From contig CAZQKM010000006.1 of NCBI GenBank assembly GCA_964593925.1, positions 28,599 to 92,598 on the forward strand: a DNA stretch of 64,000 nucleotides. The letters are read 5' to 3'. Position numbers and translations under genes: made by a program. Of the stretch, positions 1 to 7,833 are shown piece after piece; the first letter of the stretch is position 1; each line of letters begins with the position of its first letter. The notes under the pieces were generated by a model. The model searched no databases and was not told where the DNA came from. It worked only from the letters and a program-made list of their open reading frames with translations. The DNA is from Oleidesulfovibrio sp964593925. GTDB taxonomy: Bacteria; Desulfobacterota; Desulfovibrionia; Desulfovibrionales; Desulfovibrionaceae.

Positions 1-1
1 A

Positions 2-232
2 CATATGGGGGAGCTCATACAGCGCATCAGGATGCTACATTGTAATGTTGAAATACCCGGCGGTAGGCACCTGCCGCTGACCACCTCGGACACGGCTATG
101 GAGCAACTCTGTCGTCACTTGTTCACAGCTGCTCCCTGTGACAGTGTCATCATGCTGGAATTATTTGCCTGGAATGACATAGAGGCCTCGCTCCCCCTCC
201 TGCATACATGGCTTGTGGAGAGCACAAAGTGA
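2..232 (+). CDS. C-terminal fragment, possibly of a CbiR-like TIM-barrel protein
   Basis: The frame is open from the first bases of the window to a TGA at 230-232, so this is probably the end of a longer gene whose start lies outside. The visible 76 residues include GGRHLPL and, near the end, a stretch reading VIMLELFAWNDIEASLPLL. That pattern resembles the C-terminus of xylose-isomerase-like/AP-endonuclease-2 TIM-barrel proteins, a superfamily that includes the cobamide-remodelling enzyme CbiR. The stop overlaps the GTG start of cobU, which indicates translational coupling and fits a role in cobamide metabolism. The family call rests on a short fragment and is tentative; only its being a real coding end is fairly secure. 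Confidence 0.4.
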   Translation, partial: HMGELIQRIRMLHCNVEIPGGRHLPLTTSDTAMEQLCRHLFTAAPCDSVIMLELFAWNDIEASLPLLHTWLVESTK

Positions 233-738
233 TTCGGCTTGTGTTGGGAGGGAACAAGTCGGGCAAATCCTCTCATGCGCTTTCGCTGCTGAAATCTGAC
301 AAAGGGCCACACATTTTGTTGGCAACGGGGCAGGCCACAGATATGTCCTTCAGACAACAAATTCTGGATCACAGGACCGCCCGTGACCCACGCATTGCTG
401 TACGCGAAACCGGAGTAGAGCTTATGGAGGCCCTAGAGCACTCAGCCGCTGAATATCGTGCAATTTTGGTAGACAGTCTGGATTTTTGGCTTTTTGCCTG
501 TACTCAAGCAGGCCGTAGGCATTGCGGGGACCACCTGTTGAAATGCCTCGCACAAGTCCGCAATAATGCACACATCACACTGGTTTCCTGCGAAGCGGGG
601 CTTGGCCCCATACCCGCAAATCGCTCCGTGCGTCTGTTTATCAGAGAGCTGGGTGCGGTCAATCAAAAGGTAGCGCACCTTGCGGACGAAGTCTGCCTTA
701 TGATTGCCGGCCTTCCCATGCACCTCAAGAGGTCGTAA
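229..738 (+). CDS. cobU: adenosylcobinamide kinase / adenosylcobinamide-phosphate guanylyltransferase
   Basis: Bifunctional cytoplasmic enzyme of cobalamin nucleotide-loop assembly: it phosphorylates adenosylcobinamide and then transfers GMP from GTP. The start of the protein carries the family P-loop as GGNKSGKSSHA (usually GGxRSGKS). It also has the HR motif region around ILDHRTARDP and the family C-terminal block with RELGAVNQKVAHLADEV and AGLP. The preferred start is GTG 229, overlapping the upstream stop as GTGA with GGAG eight bases before it; an ATG at 208 is possible. At about 169 residues it is close to usual CobU length. The next gene starts at the base after its stop, so the two are cotranscribed. 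Confidence 0.87.
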   Translation: MIRLVLGGNKSGKSSHALSLLKSDKGPHILLATGQATDMSFRQQILDHRTARDPRIAVRETGVELMEALEHSAAEYRAILVDSLDFWLFACTQAGRRHCGDHLLKCLAQVRNNAHITLVSCEAGLGPIPANRSVRLFIRELGAVNQKVAHLADEVCLMIAGLPMHLKRS

Positions 739-1758
739 ATGTCGTATTTTCGCAAACTTACCCCCGGCATATCACATCTACTCGAGTTATTTTCACGCGA
801 AGACCGCTGGCTTATTGTCATCAATGCTGACCCTGACGCCATGGCCTCTGCCATGGCGCTACGACGCATCATGATCCATCGTGTGGCAGACGTGGGCATC
901 GCCCATGTCAACACCATATCTCGCCCCGATAATCTTGCCATGGTGCGCTATCTGCATATTCCACTACTCAAATTTACCCCCACGGTAGCAGCCCAGTATG
1001 ACCGCTTTGCCATGGTCGATTCACAGCCGCACCATCATCCCGGATTCTCTGGAGTGCACTACTCCATTGTCTTTGACCACCACCCCTTGAGTGAAAAAGA
1101 GCCTGTCATTGCCGACTTTAAGGATATCAAACCGGAATACGGTACCTGCTCGGCCCTGCTGACAGAATACCTGTACAACCTGAAAATCCGCCCCGGCAAA
1201 TTGTTGGCAACAGCTTTGCTTTTTGGCATAAAAACAGACACCAACAGCTTTGAGCGCGAGTCATGCGACATTGACATCCGCGCTTTTCGATATCTTTCGA
1301 AGTTTGCAAACCACCACCTGCTCTCACGTATTGCCCGCAGCGAATTTCGCCTAGAATGGTTTGAATATTTTTCTCGCGCCTTCAGTGCCGCCCATGCAAT
1401 ACGTTCAGGACGATATGTATACATAGGCGAAGTGGATAATCCCGATATCCTCGTTGTTATCGCAGATTTTTTTACCCGCGTGCATGAAATACGCTGGGCA
1501 GTGGTGGCAGGCGTATATAAGGACACGCTGGTCATCATTTTCCGCGGCGATGGAGTAGTGCGTAACCTTGGTAGACTTGCCAGCCTTCAGTTTGGAGACT
1601 TTGGCTCGGCAGGAGGGCACCGCACCATGGCCCGTGCCGAAGTACCATTGACAAATATCAAGGGTAAGGATGCAGAAATGTTTGTATTCAAACGTCTGCT
1701 CAGCCCATGCAAACGCCCACAGGACAAAGAAAAAAAACAGACCAAAGAAATCACGTAA
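739..1758 (+). CDS. DHH-family phosphoesterase (NrnA/RecJ-like)
   Basis: A 339-residue DHH/DHHA1 protein of the kind that degrades short oligoribonucleotides or pAp, or hydrolyses cyclic dinucleotides. Visible motifs are the N-terminal Asp motif NADPDAMASAMALRR, VDSQPHHHPG, the signature FDHHP near residue 113, and the DHHA1 glycine motif SAGGHRTMARAEV near residue 300. The C-terminal tail is lysine-rich. It starts immediately after the cobU stop. There is no sign of the CBS or nucleotidyltransferase domains seen in some relatives. The precise substrate cannot be read from the sequence. Confidence 0.8.
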   Translation: MSYFRKLTPGISHLLELFSREDRWLIVINADPDAMASAMALRRIMIHRVADVGIAHVNTISRPDNLAMVRYLHIPLLKFTPTVAAQYDRFAMVDSQPHHHPGFSGVHYSIVFDHHPLSEKEPVIADFKDIKPEYGTCSALLTEYLYNLKIRPGKLLATALLFGIKTDTNSFERESCDIDIRAFRYLSKFANHHLLSRIARSEFRLEWFEYFSRAFSAAHAIRSGRYVYIGEVDNPDILVVIADFFTRVHEIRWAVVAGVYKDTLVIIFRGDGVVRNLGRLASLQFGDFGSAGGHRTMARAEVPLTNIKGKDAEMFVFKRLLSPCKRPQDKEKKQTKEIT

Positions 1759-1847
1759 CCTTTACAAAGGATACCACGCAGGCGTTTTATATACATACAT
1801 ATATATCTTTTGCCCCAAGGCGTGGCAAAAAATATATACTCTACCTG

Positions 1848-1877
1848 TTGACAGCACGTACGCTGCTGGCATATATA
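1848..1877 (+). promoter_or_regulatory. Sigma-70-type promoter of the aromatic operon
   Basis: A perfect TTGACA at 1848-1853 is followed, after 18 bases, by TATATA at 1872-1877, in an otherwise AT-rich non-coding stretch after the DHH gene. Transcription would start near 1884, leaving a leader of about 265 bases before the first structural gene. This is long enough to hold the leader peptide and hairpin described next. Confidence 0.7.
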
Positions 1878-1929
1878 TTAAGTCAATATGATTGCCGCAT
1901 GTGCGGTATCGTCAGATTACAAGGATGCA

Positions 1930-2034
1930 ATGTACGTAATGATGACCCGGAATTTTACCATACCCTCTGTGTACTTTTTTTTGTACTACTTTTTTGGCTA
2001 TGGCACTGCCCGAGGTCTGTTTATTGCTGCATAG
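1930..2034 (+). CDS. Phe/Tyr-rich leader peptide of an attenuator
   Basis: A 34-codon reading frame starts at ATG 1930, with AAGGA at 1921-1925 just upstream; ATGs at 1939 and 1942 are in the same frame. It ends with TAG at 2032-2034. Eight of ten consecutive codons specify Tyr or Phe (YFFLYYFFGY, about residues 15-24). This is the hallmark of ribosome-sensing leader peptides such as PheL. It lies between a good promoter and an intrinsic terminator, directly before genes for Phe and Tyr synthesis. A longer reading frame in another register crosses the terminator and does not look coding. The role in attenuation is inferred. Confidence 0.72.
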   Translation: MYVMMTRNFTIPSVYFFLYYFFGYGTARGLFIAA

Positions 2035-2069
2035 CAGCCGGAATACTGAAAGGTAAACTGAAAACCAAG

Positions 2070-2101
2070 GCCGCGGGCGGAATCGCCTGCGGCTTTTTTT
2101 T
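2070..2101 (+). terminator. Intrinsic terminator / attenuator hairpin before the aromatic operon
   Basis: A 10-bp stem (2070-2079 with 2084-2093, one G-U pair) with a GAAT loop is followed by eight T residues, 36 bases after the leader-peptide stop and 48 bases before the ADH synthase start. An alternative pairing of 2006-2012 (CTGCCCG) with 2074-2080 would break the left arm and could act as the antiterminator. The CTGCCCG segment lies inside the leader reading frame just after the aromatic codons, as expected for ribosome-controlled switching. Confidence 0.78.
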
Positions 2102-2148
2102 ATGGGTCAAGGCGACGGCAAACGCCCACGGATAAGTGAGGAAGTGTC

Positions 2149-2949
2149 ATGCACATAGGTAAGCGTATCCGCATGGAACGAATCTTCAACAGAAACACCC
2201 AACGCGCCATTGTGGTACCTTTGGATCACGGAGTAAGTATCGGCCCCATTGACGGGCTGGTGGACATACGTCACACCGTGGAACAAGTGGCCCGGGGCGG
2301 GGCAGACGCTGTGCTCATGCACAAAGGGCTTGTTCGTTGCGGCCACCGCACCGCAGGCCCGGACGTGGGGCTTATTGTCCACCTTTCTGCTTCGACGGAA
2401 TGTTCCCCCACCCCCAACACCAAAGCACTCTGTGCCACGGTGGAAGACGCCATCAAGCACGGTGCCGATGGCATTTCAGTGCATGTAAATCTGGGGGACG
2501 AAAATGAGCGTGACATGCTCCGAGACCTTGGGCGAGTAGCCACTACGGCCACAGACTGGGGCATTCCCCTGCTGGCCATGATGTATGCCCGCGGACCGGC
2601 CATACAAAACCCATATGACAGCCGAGTGATAGCCCATTGCGCCCGAGTGGCTGTTGAATTGGGAGCGGATGTTGTCAAAGTGCCATATACCGGCCAGGTT
2701 GATTCATTTGCCCGTGTGGTGGAAAGCTGCTGCGTACCCGTGGTTATTGCGGGCGGCCCCAAGCTAGACTCCACACACGCCCTGATGCAGATGGTACATG
2801 ACTCTTTGCAGGCAGGCGGTGCCGGGCTCTCTGTGGGACGTAATATCTTTCAGCACGAGCACCCGCGTGCCCTGGTGGCTGCACTGCGTTGTCTTGTTCA
2901 TGAAAACGGTACGGTGGAAGAGGCAGCTACCTTACTGAAAGACATGTAA
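2149..2949 (+). CDS. 2-amino-3,7-dideoxy-D-threo-hept-6-ulosonate synthase (ADH synthase)
   Basis: Class I (Schiff-base) aldolase of the MJ0400 type that makes the precursor of 3-dehydroquinate in organisms lacking the standard DAHP route. The 266-residue protein has VPLDHGVSIGPIDGL near the N-terminus and HKGLV. The Lys in KVPYTG fits the Schiff-base lysine, and GGPK and GGAGLSVGRNIFQ fit the phosphate-binding loops of the DeoC/FbaB fold. It is the first structural gene of the operon, after the attenuator. The next gene encodes its pathway partner, dehydroquinate synthase II, which supports this reading over a generic fructose-bisphosphate aldolase. Confidence 0.88.
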   Translation: MHIGKRIRMERIFNRNTQRAIVVPLDHGVSIGPIDGLVDIRHTVEQVARGGADAVLMHKGLVRCGHRTAGPDVGLIVHLSASTECSPTPNTKALCATVEDAIKHGADGISVHVNLGDENERDMLRDLGRVATTATDWGIPLLAMMYARGPAIQNPYDSRVIAHCARVAVELGADVVKVPYTGQVDSFARVVESCCVPVVIAGGPKLDSTHALMQMVHDSLQAGGAGLSVGRNIFQHEHPRALVAALRCLVHENGTVEEAATLLKDM

Positions 2950-2959
2950 GGAGTTTGGT

Positions 2960-3946
2960 ATGAAAACTGTTTTTTTTCGTTCCGTCCCCTATGACAAACA
3001 CGCCGTGACCCTGGCCTTGGAGTCTGGTGTGAATGGGCTTATCGTGCCTGCAGCCCAAGTATCACAAGCCTCTTCGCTGGCTCGCTGCACTGTTCTGGCA
3101 GATGAAGATATCCCGTGCATCGCATTACACGCCAAAGAAGATGAAGAACGTGTTGCCCGCATGCTGCAACAGGGCCAGAGAGTTTTGCTGGCACGTGGCT
3201 GGGAGGTGATCCCCGTGGAAAACTTACTGGCTGTATCCCATGACATAGCTGTTGAAGTGGACTCCCTGGAAGAAGCCCACCTTGCGGCGGGCATCCTGGA
3301 ACGCGGTGTGGACACCGTAGTCGTCAGTGCCCGTGGTACAAGTGCTATAAAAGCCATTGTGCAGGAACTGACATACACCCGGCAGCGCATGGATCTTCTG
3401 CCCGCTACAATCATGGACGTGCAGCACGCAGGCCTGGGGCATCGAGTTTGTGTGGACACCATGTCGCTGATGTGTGCAGGCCAGGGCATGCTGGTGGGAA
3501 ATTCCAGTGCATTTACATTTTTGGTCAACGCAGAAAGCGAGCGAAACGAATACGTGGCAGCGCGACCCTTTCGCGTCAATGCGGGTGCCGTACATGCCTA
3601 TGCCGTACTGCCTGAAGACGCCACCTGCTATCTTGATGAGCTCAAAGCCGGCGCGCGTGTACTGGTTGTGGATCACGCCGGCGCTACTGGGATTGCCACT
3701 GTAGGTAGAGTCAAAACAGAAGTGCGGCCCATGCTGCTTGTACGTGCCCGCGTGCAAACTCCGCAAGGGCACACAGCAGAAGGTGCAGTATTCCTGCAAA
3801 ATGCCGAAACAATCCGCCTGGTACATCCTGACGGTACACCTGTCAGCATTGTGTCGTTACAAAAAGGCGACGAAGTACTGGTACGCACTGATACTGCTGG
3901 CAGACATTTTGGCATGCGTATCGCAGAAAATATACGGGAAGAATAG
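2960..3946 (+). CDS. 3-dehydroquinate synthase II
   Basis: The 328-residue protein matches the archaeal-type (MJ1249) dehydroquinate synthase, which converts the ADH synthase product to 3-dehydroquinate by oxidative deamination and cyclisation. Recognisable segments are SLMCAGQGMLVGNSSAFTFL, a conserved core of the family, and FRVNAGAVHAYAVLPEDAT, followed by a small C-terminal beta-rich domain ending in GRHFGMRI. A GGAG Shine-Dalgarno precedes the ATG, and the gap to the ADH synthase stop is ten bases, so the two are translated from one message. Classical aroB is unrelated in sequence. Confidence 0.88.
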   Translation: MKTVFFRSVPYDKHAVTLALESGVNGLIVPAAQVSQASSLARCTVLADEDIPCIALHAKEDEERVARMLQQGQRVLLARGWEVIPVENLLAVSHDIAVEVDSLEEAHLAAGILERGVDTVVVSARGTSAIKAIVQELTYTRQRMDLLPATIMDVQHAGLGHRVCVDTMSLMCAGQGMLVGNSSAFTFLVNAESERNEYVAARPFRVNAGAVHAYAVLPEDATCYLDELKAGARVLVVDHAGATGIATVGRVKTEVRPMLLVRARVQTPQGHTAEGAVFLQNAETIRLVHPDGTPVSIVSLQKGDEVLVRTDTAGRHFGMRIAENIREE

Positions 3947-3948
3947 CC

Positions 3949-5097
3949 ATGTCCGGCACAGACCAGATGATAAAGCGTATGCAAGGTGTACGTACAGAAA
4001 TCGACACTGTGGATCGTGAGCTGTTGCTTTTGCTCAATCGCCGGGCCGAACTGAGCATTGAGGTGGGACGTATCAAACGCGATGACCCCGGTGCCATATT
4101 CAAGCCCTTTCGAGAGCGGGACGTACTTGAACGCCTGAGCGCCGCAAGCCCCGGCCCTTTACCGGAAGAGCACCTGCATGCCGTATACCGTGAAATATTT
4201 TCTTCATCCCGCAGCCTGCAACGCCCGCAGCGCGTTGCCTACCTTGGACCTGAAGGAACATTCTCATATTTTGCCGGAGTCCGCTTTCTTGGACATGCCG
4301 CGGAGTTTTTACCACAAAAAGATCTATACGGCGTTATCCGCTCTGTCCATGCACGTGAGTGCGAGCTGGGCATACTTCCCCTGGAAAATTCACTGCACGG
4401 CACCATTGGTCAAAGCCTTGATTTGTTTCTGCAATACAAGGTGTTTATCAATGCGGAATTATTCTGCCGTATCAGCCACTCGCTGCTCACTGCAGAAAGC
4501 GCCTTGGAAAACGTCTGTACCGTGTACTCTCACCCGCAGCCTCTTGCCCAATGCGGCCAATGGCTGCGATTGCACCTGCCGCACGCATATATCATACCGG
4601 TGGAGTCCACAGCCGCGGCAGCCCGACGTGTCTGCCATGAAAAAGGTGCCGCTGCCATCGGTCACAGCAGCCTTGCGGCAAGTATGAACCTTTCTGTATT
4701 GGCCTCTGCCATTGAAGATCAGCCGGATAACTGGACCCGCTTTGTTGTGGTAGGCTCAAGTCCCGCGGACAAAGAAGGATGCGACAAAACATCCATGCTC
4801 TTCACATTGCCTGACAAGGCCGGCAGCCTGGCCCGCGTGCTTAGTATACTCGCCCGCGAGGGTATCAACATGAAAAAACTTGAATCCCGCCCCCTGCAAG
4901 GCGAAAGATGGCAATATGCCTTTTTTGTAGACGTAGAGTGCGACCTTGACCACAAGGACTACAAACAGCTTATACATGAGTTGCAGTATCTTTGCCACAA
5001 CCTGCGTATTCTGGGTAGCTATCCCGCGGGACAGTATTTTGACGTAGCCCGTATTGCAGGAAATGATCATCTACCCGGTCAGGGCCATTCTTCCTGA
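3949..5097 (+). CDS. pheA: Bifunctional chorismate mutase / prephenate dehydratase (P-protein)
   Basis: Makes phenylpyruvate from chorismate. Domain order: an AroQ-type helical chorismate mutase (about residues 1-90, with the RTEIDTVDRELLLLLNRRAEL core); a prephenate dehydratase domain (about 98-280, starting VAYLGPEGTFSYFA, with the ENSLHGTIG motif and a TRFVVVG end); and a C-terminal ACT domain (about 290-370, with KAGSLARVLSILAREGINMKKLESRP). The ACT domain with its ESRP motif normally binds Phe for feedback inhibition. The start is two bases after the previous stop. The length of 382 residues is usual. Confidence 0.93.
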   Translation: MSGTDQMIKRMQGVRTEIDTVDRELLLLLNRRAELSIEVGRIKRDDPGAIFKPFRERDVLERLSAASPGPLPEEHLHAVYREIFSSSRSLQRPQRVAYLGPEGTFSYFAGVRFLGHAAEFLPQKDLYGVIRSVHARECELGILPLENSLHGTIGQSLDLFLQYKVFINAELFCRISHSLLTAESALENVCTVYSHPQPLAQCGQWLRLHLPHAYIIPVESTAAAARRVCHEKGAAAIGHSSLAASMNLSVLASAIEDQPDNWTRFVVVGSSPADKEGCDKTSMLFTLPDKAGSLARVLSILAREGINMKKLESRPLQGERWQYAFFVDVECDLDHKDYKQLIHELQYLCHNLRILGSYPAGQYFDVARIAGNDHLPGQGHSS

Positions 5098-5143
5098 CAC
5101 CAGGCCCTGAACACTCCACGCCCAAAGATATACAGGATACACA

Positions 5144-6484
5144 ATGGTAATGGACACACGCATCATTACGGCTCCAGCATCCAAATCACTGTCACACCGC
5201 ATGCTCATAGGCGCGGCCCTTGCCTCCGGCACATCCTCGCTGCATAACATACTTGAAAGTGACGACCTTGCCAGAACCGCAGATATCCTGCGGGGTGCTG
5301 GTGCCATCATCACCCCGCAGGGGACGGGATTGTTCCTTGTGCAGGGCGTGGCAGGCAAACTCCAAGGAGACGCGAACCACCCACTCTCCTGCGATGTACA
5401 TGAATCAGGCACCACGTGTCGCCTGCTCACGGCTGTACTTGCTTCAGGGCAGGGCCTGTTTCGCATACATGGTGCACCACGCATGCACCAGCGCCCCATG
5501 GGTAGCCTGTTGCAGGCACTACGTTCCGCCGGCATATCCGTGCAATGCGAGGCCCAAGAAGGCTACCTCCCGCTTATTCTGCGAGCCTCCTCTCCAACCT
5601 CGCGCTCCATAAGCATCGGGCTTGAGCAGTCGAGCCAATACCTTTCGGGCCTGCTGCTGGCCGCACCCCAATGGGGCGGCATGACCATTGCGACCCACGG
5701 CAGCACTGCGGTGTCATGGCCCTATGTAGGACTGACCTTACAGGCTATGGAAGATTTTGGCCTCACATTTGTTGTGGAGAAACAGGAATCGCACACAGAC
5801 CGCTGGCAGGCTGTCGACTGGCGAGCCATATCCCAAATTCATCCCGGCACAATCCGCTTTGTGGTGCCCACAGGCTCCTACCGTGCCGGCAACCATGAGA
5901 TTGAAGGGGACTGGTCCGGTGCATCATACTTTCTGGCTGCCGGTGCCCTTGGCCCAAACCCTGTAACCGTGCGTGGCCTGCGCCGCGACTCGTTACAGGG
6001 CGATCGTGCCATATTGGATATCCTGAAACGCATGGGAGCGTTGGTAACATGGCAAGGCAATGCGGTTACCGTAAGCCCTGCCCCGCTCACAGGCATCACG
6101 GTAGATATGGGGCACTGCCCAGACCTAGTCCCCACTGTGGCTGTGCTTGCAGCCTTTGCGCAGGGAACCACAACTATCCACAATGTCGCGCACCTGCGTA
6201 TCAAGGAATGTGATCGCCTTGCTGCACCTGCACAGGAACTACACCGTGCAGGCATTACATGCGCGGTTGCAGAAGCGGGCATGACAATACAGGGAACAAA
6301 CCAAAAGCATCTTTCCATAGCACAGGATACGGTGTTCAACACATATGGCGACCATCGTATGGCCATGAGCCTGGCCCTGCTTTCCCTGCGCGGTGCCTCC
6401 ATCACCATGAATGACCCTCACTGTGTGAGCAAGTCGTTTCCCGCCTTTTGGGAGCACTGGCACAAGGTACTGCCATGCGTATAG
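5144..6484 (+). CDS. aroA: 3-phosphoshikimate 1-carboxyvinyltransferase (EPSP synthase)
   Basis: Transfers enolpyruvate from PEP to shikimate-3-phosphate. The 446-residue protein has the N-terminal APASKSLSHRMLIGAAL motif, ESGTTCRLLTA (the usual GNAGTAMR region in a variant form), RPMGSLLQALR, QSSQYLSGLLLAAP, the IKECDRL motif near residue 340, and YGDHRMAMSLALLSL at the end. GESGTTCR-type variants point to a class II or divergent enzyme, which is inference. It is separated from pheA by 46 bases and overlaps the tyrA start by ten. Confidence 0.92.
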   Translation: MVMDTRIITAPASKSLSHRMLIGAALASGTSSLHNILESDDLARTADILRGAGAIITPQGTGLFLVQGVAGKLQGDANHPLSCDVHESGTTCRLLTAVLASGQGLFRIHGAPRMHQRPMGSLLQALRSAGISVQCEAQEGYLPLILRASSPTSRSISIGLEQSSQYLSGLLLAAPQWGGMTIATHGSTAVSWPYVGLTLQAMEDFGLTFVVEKQESHTDRWQAVDWRAISQIHPGTIRFVVPTGSYRAGNHEIEGDWSGASYFLAAGALGPNPVTVRGLRRDSLQGDRAILDILKRMGALVTWQGNAVTVSPAPLTGITVDMGHCPDLVPTVAVLAAFAQGTTTIHNVAHLRIKECDRLAAPAQELHRAGITCAVAEAGMTIQGTNQKHLSIAQDTVFNTYGDHRMAMSLALLSLRGASITMNDPHCVSKSFPAFWEHWHKVLPCV

Positions 6485-7254
6485 ACAACATCGCTATCTT
6501 GGGTGCCAAAGGCCGTATGGGTGCGCTTTTTTGCGCCCGTGCCCACATGGCGGGTATGACCGTTGCAGAGCTGGATCAACCGCTGGAACCCACGATGCTG
6601 CAACGCAGTCTTGAGCATGCAGACATGGTCCTGCTTTGCGTCCCAGCCAAATCAATTGCACAGGTGCTCAAAGCCATGTCCGACCTGCTGTCTAAAAAAC
6701 AGATTTTAGCCGACATTACATCGGTCAAGATGCTTCCCATGCAGCAGATGCGCAGCTCTCACCAAGGCCCGGTAGTAGGTACCCACCCGCTCTTTGGCCC
6801 TTCGCCAGACCCCGAAGACATGCGCGTAGCCGTAATGCCCGCCCGACAGGATGCCTCGGATAATGCAGCCTGCACCGCTGTGGAAGCCTGCTTCAGGCGT
6901 ATGGGTTGCAGTACCTTTCGCACCACGGCAGAAGCCCACGACAGGGCTGCGGCCCGCGTCCAAGGGCTGAACTTCATCACATCTGTGGCCTATTTTGCCA
7001 CCTTGGGGCACGACGAAGAAATCACGCCCTTTCTGACGCCTTCCTTTTGCCGTCGGCTCAAGGCAGCAAAAAGCATGCTGACCGAAGATGCCGCACTTTT
7101 CGAGGTAATGTTTGAAGCAAACCCGTATAGCCAGGAAGCTGTGCGCGCTTTTCGCGCCATGCTCAACTACGCGTCCGCAGGCGACGTCAATTTGCTTGTG
7201 GAACGCGCCGCATGGTGGTGGCGCCAGACAGAACGCATAGACCCTTCATCGTAA
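6475..7254 (+). CDS. tyrA: Prephenate dehydrogenase
   Basis: NAD(P)-dependent oxidative decarboxylase that makes 4-hydroxyphenylpyruvate for tyrosine. The start at ATG 6475 overlaps the aroA stop and is preceded by AAGG; it opens with the Rossmann sequence IAILGAKGRMGALF. An in-frame upstream start exists but lies inside aroA. Family motifs are TSVK near residue 84, GTHPLFGPS, and the C-terminal-domain helix HDRAAARVQGLNFITSVAYFATL. It is short (259 residues) and has no fused chorismate mutase or ACT domain. It is the last gene of the operon; no trp genes follow. Confidence 0.85.
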   Translation: MRIDNIAILGAKGRMGALFCARAHMAGMTVAELDQPLEPTMLQRSLEHADMVLLCVPAKSIAQVLKAMSDLLSKKQILADITSVKMLPMQQMRSSHQGPVVGTHPLFGPSPDPEDMRVAVMPARQDASDNAACTAVEACFRRMGCSTFRTTAEAHDRAAARVQGLNFITSVAYFATLGHDEEITPFLTPSFCRRLKAAKSMLTEDAALFEVMFEANPYSQEAVRAFRAMLNYASAGDVNLLVERAAWWWRQTERIDPSS

Positions 7255-7274
7255 AATTTGCCCTGCAAATTTTT
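7253..7274. terminator. Bidirectional terminator between tyrA and speD
   Basis: A perfect 9-bp inverted repeat (7253-7261 with 7265-7273) with a three-base loop has an A-run on one side and a T-run on the other. It overlaps the tyrA stop codon and sits nine bases from the speD stop, so it can end transcription from both convergent units. Confidence 0.65.
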
Positions 7275-7282
7275 AGAATACC

Positions 7283-7657
7283 TTACGCCGGAGCAGGACC
7301 GCGAGCCACGGCCCTATGTGTACATACCTGTGGGTGCAAAGCAGACACAAGGCTATTCAAAGCAGCCTGCAAGGCTGTTTTGGAACCACAGGTAAAAATA
7401 TCAACAGCCGCATAACCAGCCTCGGGCCAGGTATGTATGGATATATGCGACTCGGAGAGCAGACCAAGCATGGTCACTCCCTGTGGCTGGAAACGATGGC
7501 CAAGCATATTCAACAAGGTAAGCCCCCCTGCTTGGCAAGCGTCCTCCAGCGCCTTTTCAATACCTTGGAGATCATCAAGTATGTCATATGGGCATCCACT
7601 GAATTCGATGACCCAGTGCTCACCGGCAATATGTGTTTGCTCTGTACAGCTCTGCAT
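7283..7657 (-). CDS. speD: S-adenosylmethionine decarboxylase proenzyme
   Basis: Small prokaryotic pyruvoyl-dependent enzyme that makes decarboxylated SAM, the aminopropyl donor for spermidine synthesis. In the 124-residue protein the motif LLSESHISIHTWPE contains the serine that self-cleaves to form the pyruvoyl group (SESH, about residues 68-71). The N-terminal GEHWVIEFSGCPYDILDD and the later GYAAVDIFTCG with its catalytic Cys also match the family. It stands alone on the minus strand. A spermidine-synthase-like gene lies about 3 kb away on the same strand, so the two may act in sequence. Confidence 0.9.
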   Translation of the reverse strand: MQSCTEQTHIAGEHWVIEFSGCPYDILDDLQGIEKALEDACQAGGLTLLNMLGHRFQPQGVTMLGLLSESHISIHTWPEAGYAAVDIFTCGSKTALQAALNSLVSALHPQVCTHRAVARGPAPA

Positions 7658-7833
7658 AAGTTATAGTATCCTAAAAGTATTTCCGTAACGGACATAGACC
7701 ATTCCCCCTGGATAGACAAGAAACATATGGGGCATCGTCGGTAACCCGAAACAAATTTGACAGTGTGCAGGCTATCCGCTAATTATAATAACTCATATTG
7801 TGTACAAACTTACTCTTTGGTTACAGTCCATCA

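Noticed and set aside
2070..2101. T-box or amino-acid riboswitch as the control element of the aromatic operon.
   Set aside because: No T-box sequence or riboswitch core was seen in the leader; the aromatic-codon peptide is the simpler explanation.
1707..2135. A 142-codon frame spanning the aromatic leader region in another register.
   Set aside because: It runs through the promoter and terminator, has no Shine-Dalgarno or domain, and is explained by the non-coding leader and the short peptide in a different frame.
2271..2774. A 167-codon minus-strand frame inside the ADH synthase gene.
   Set aside because: It is antisense to a gene with clear motifs and has a low-complexity Arg/Ser/Thr-rich composition typical of shadow frames.
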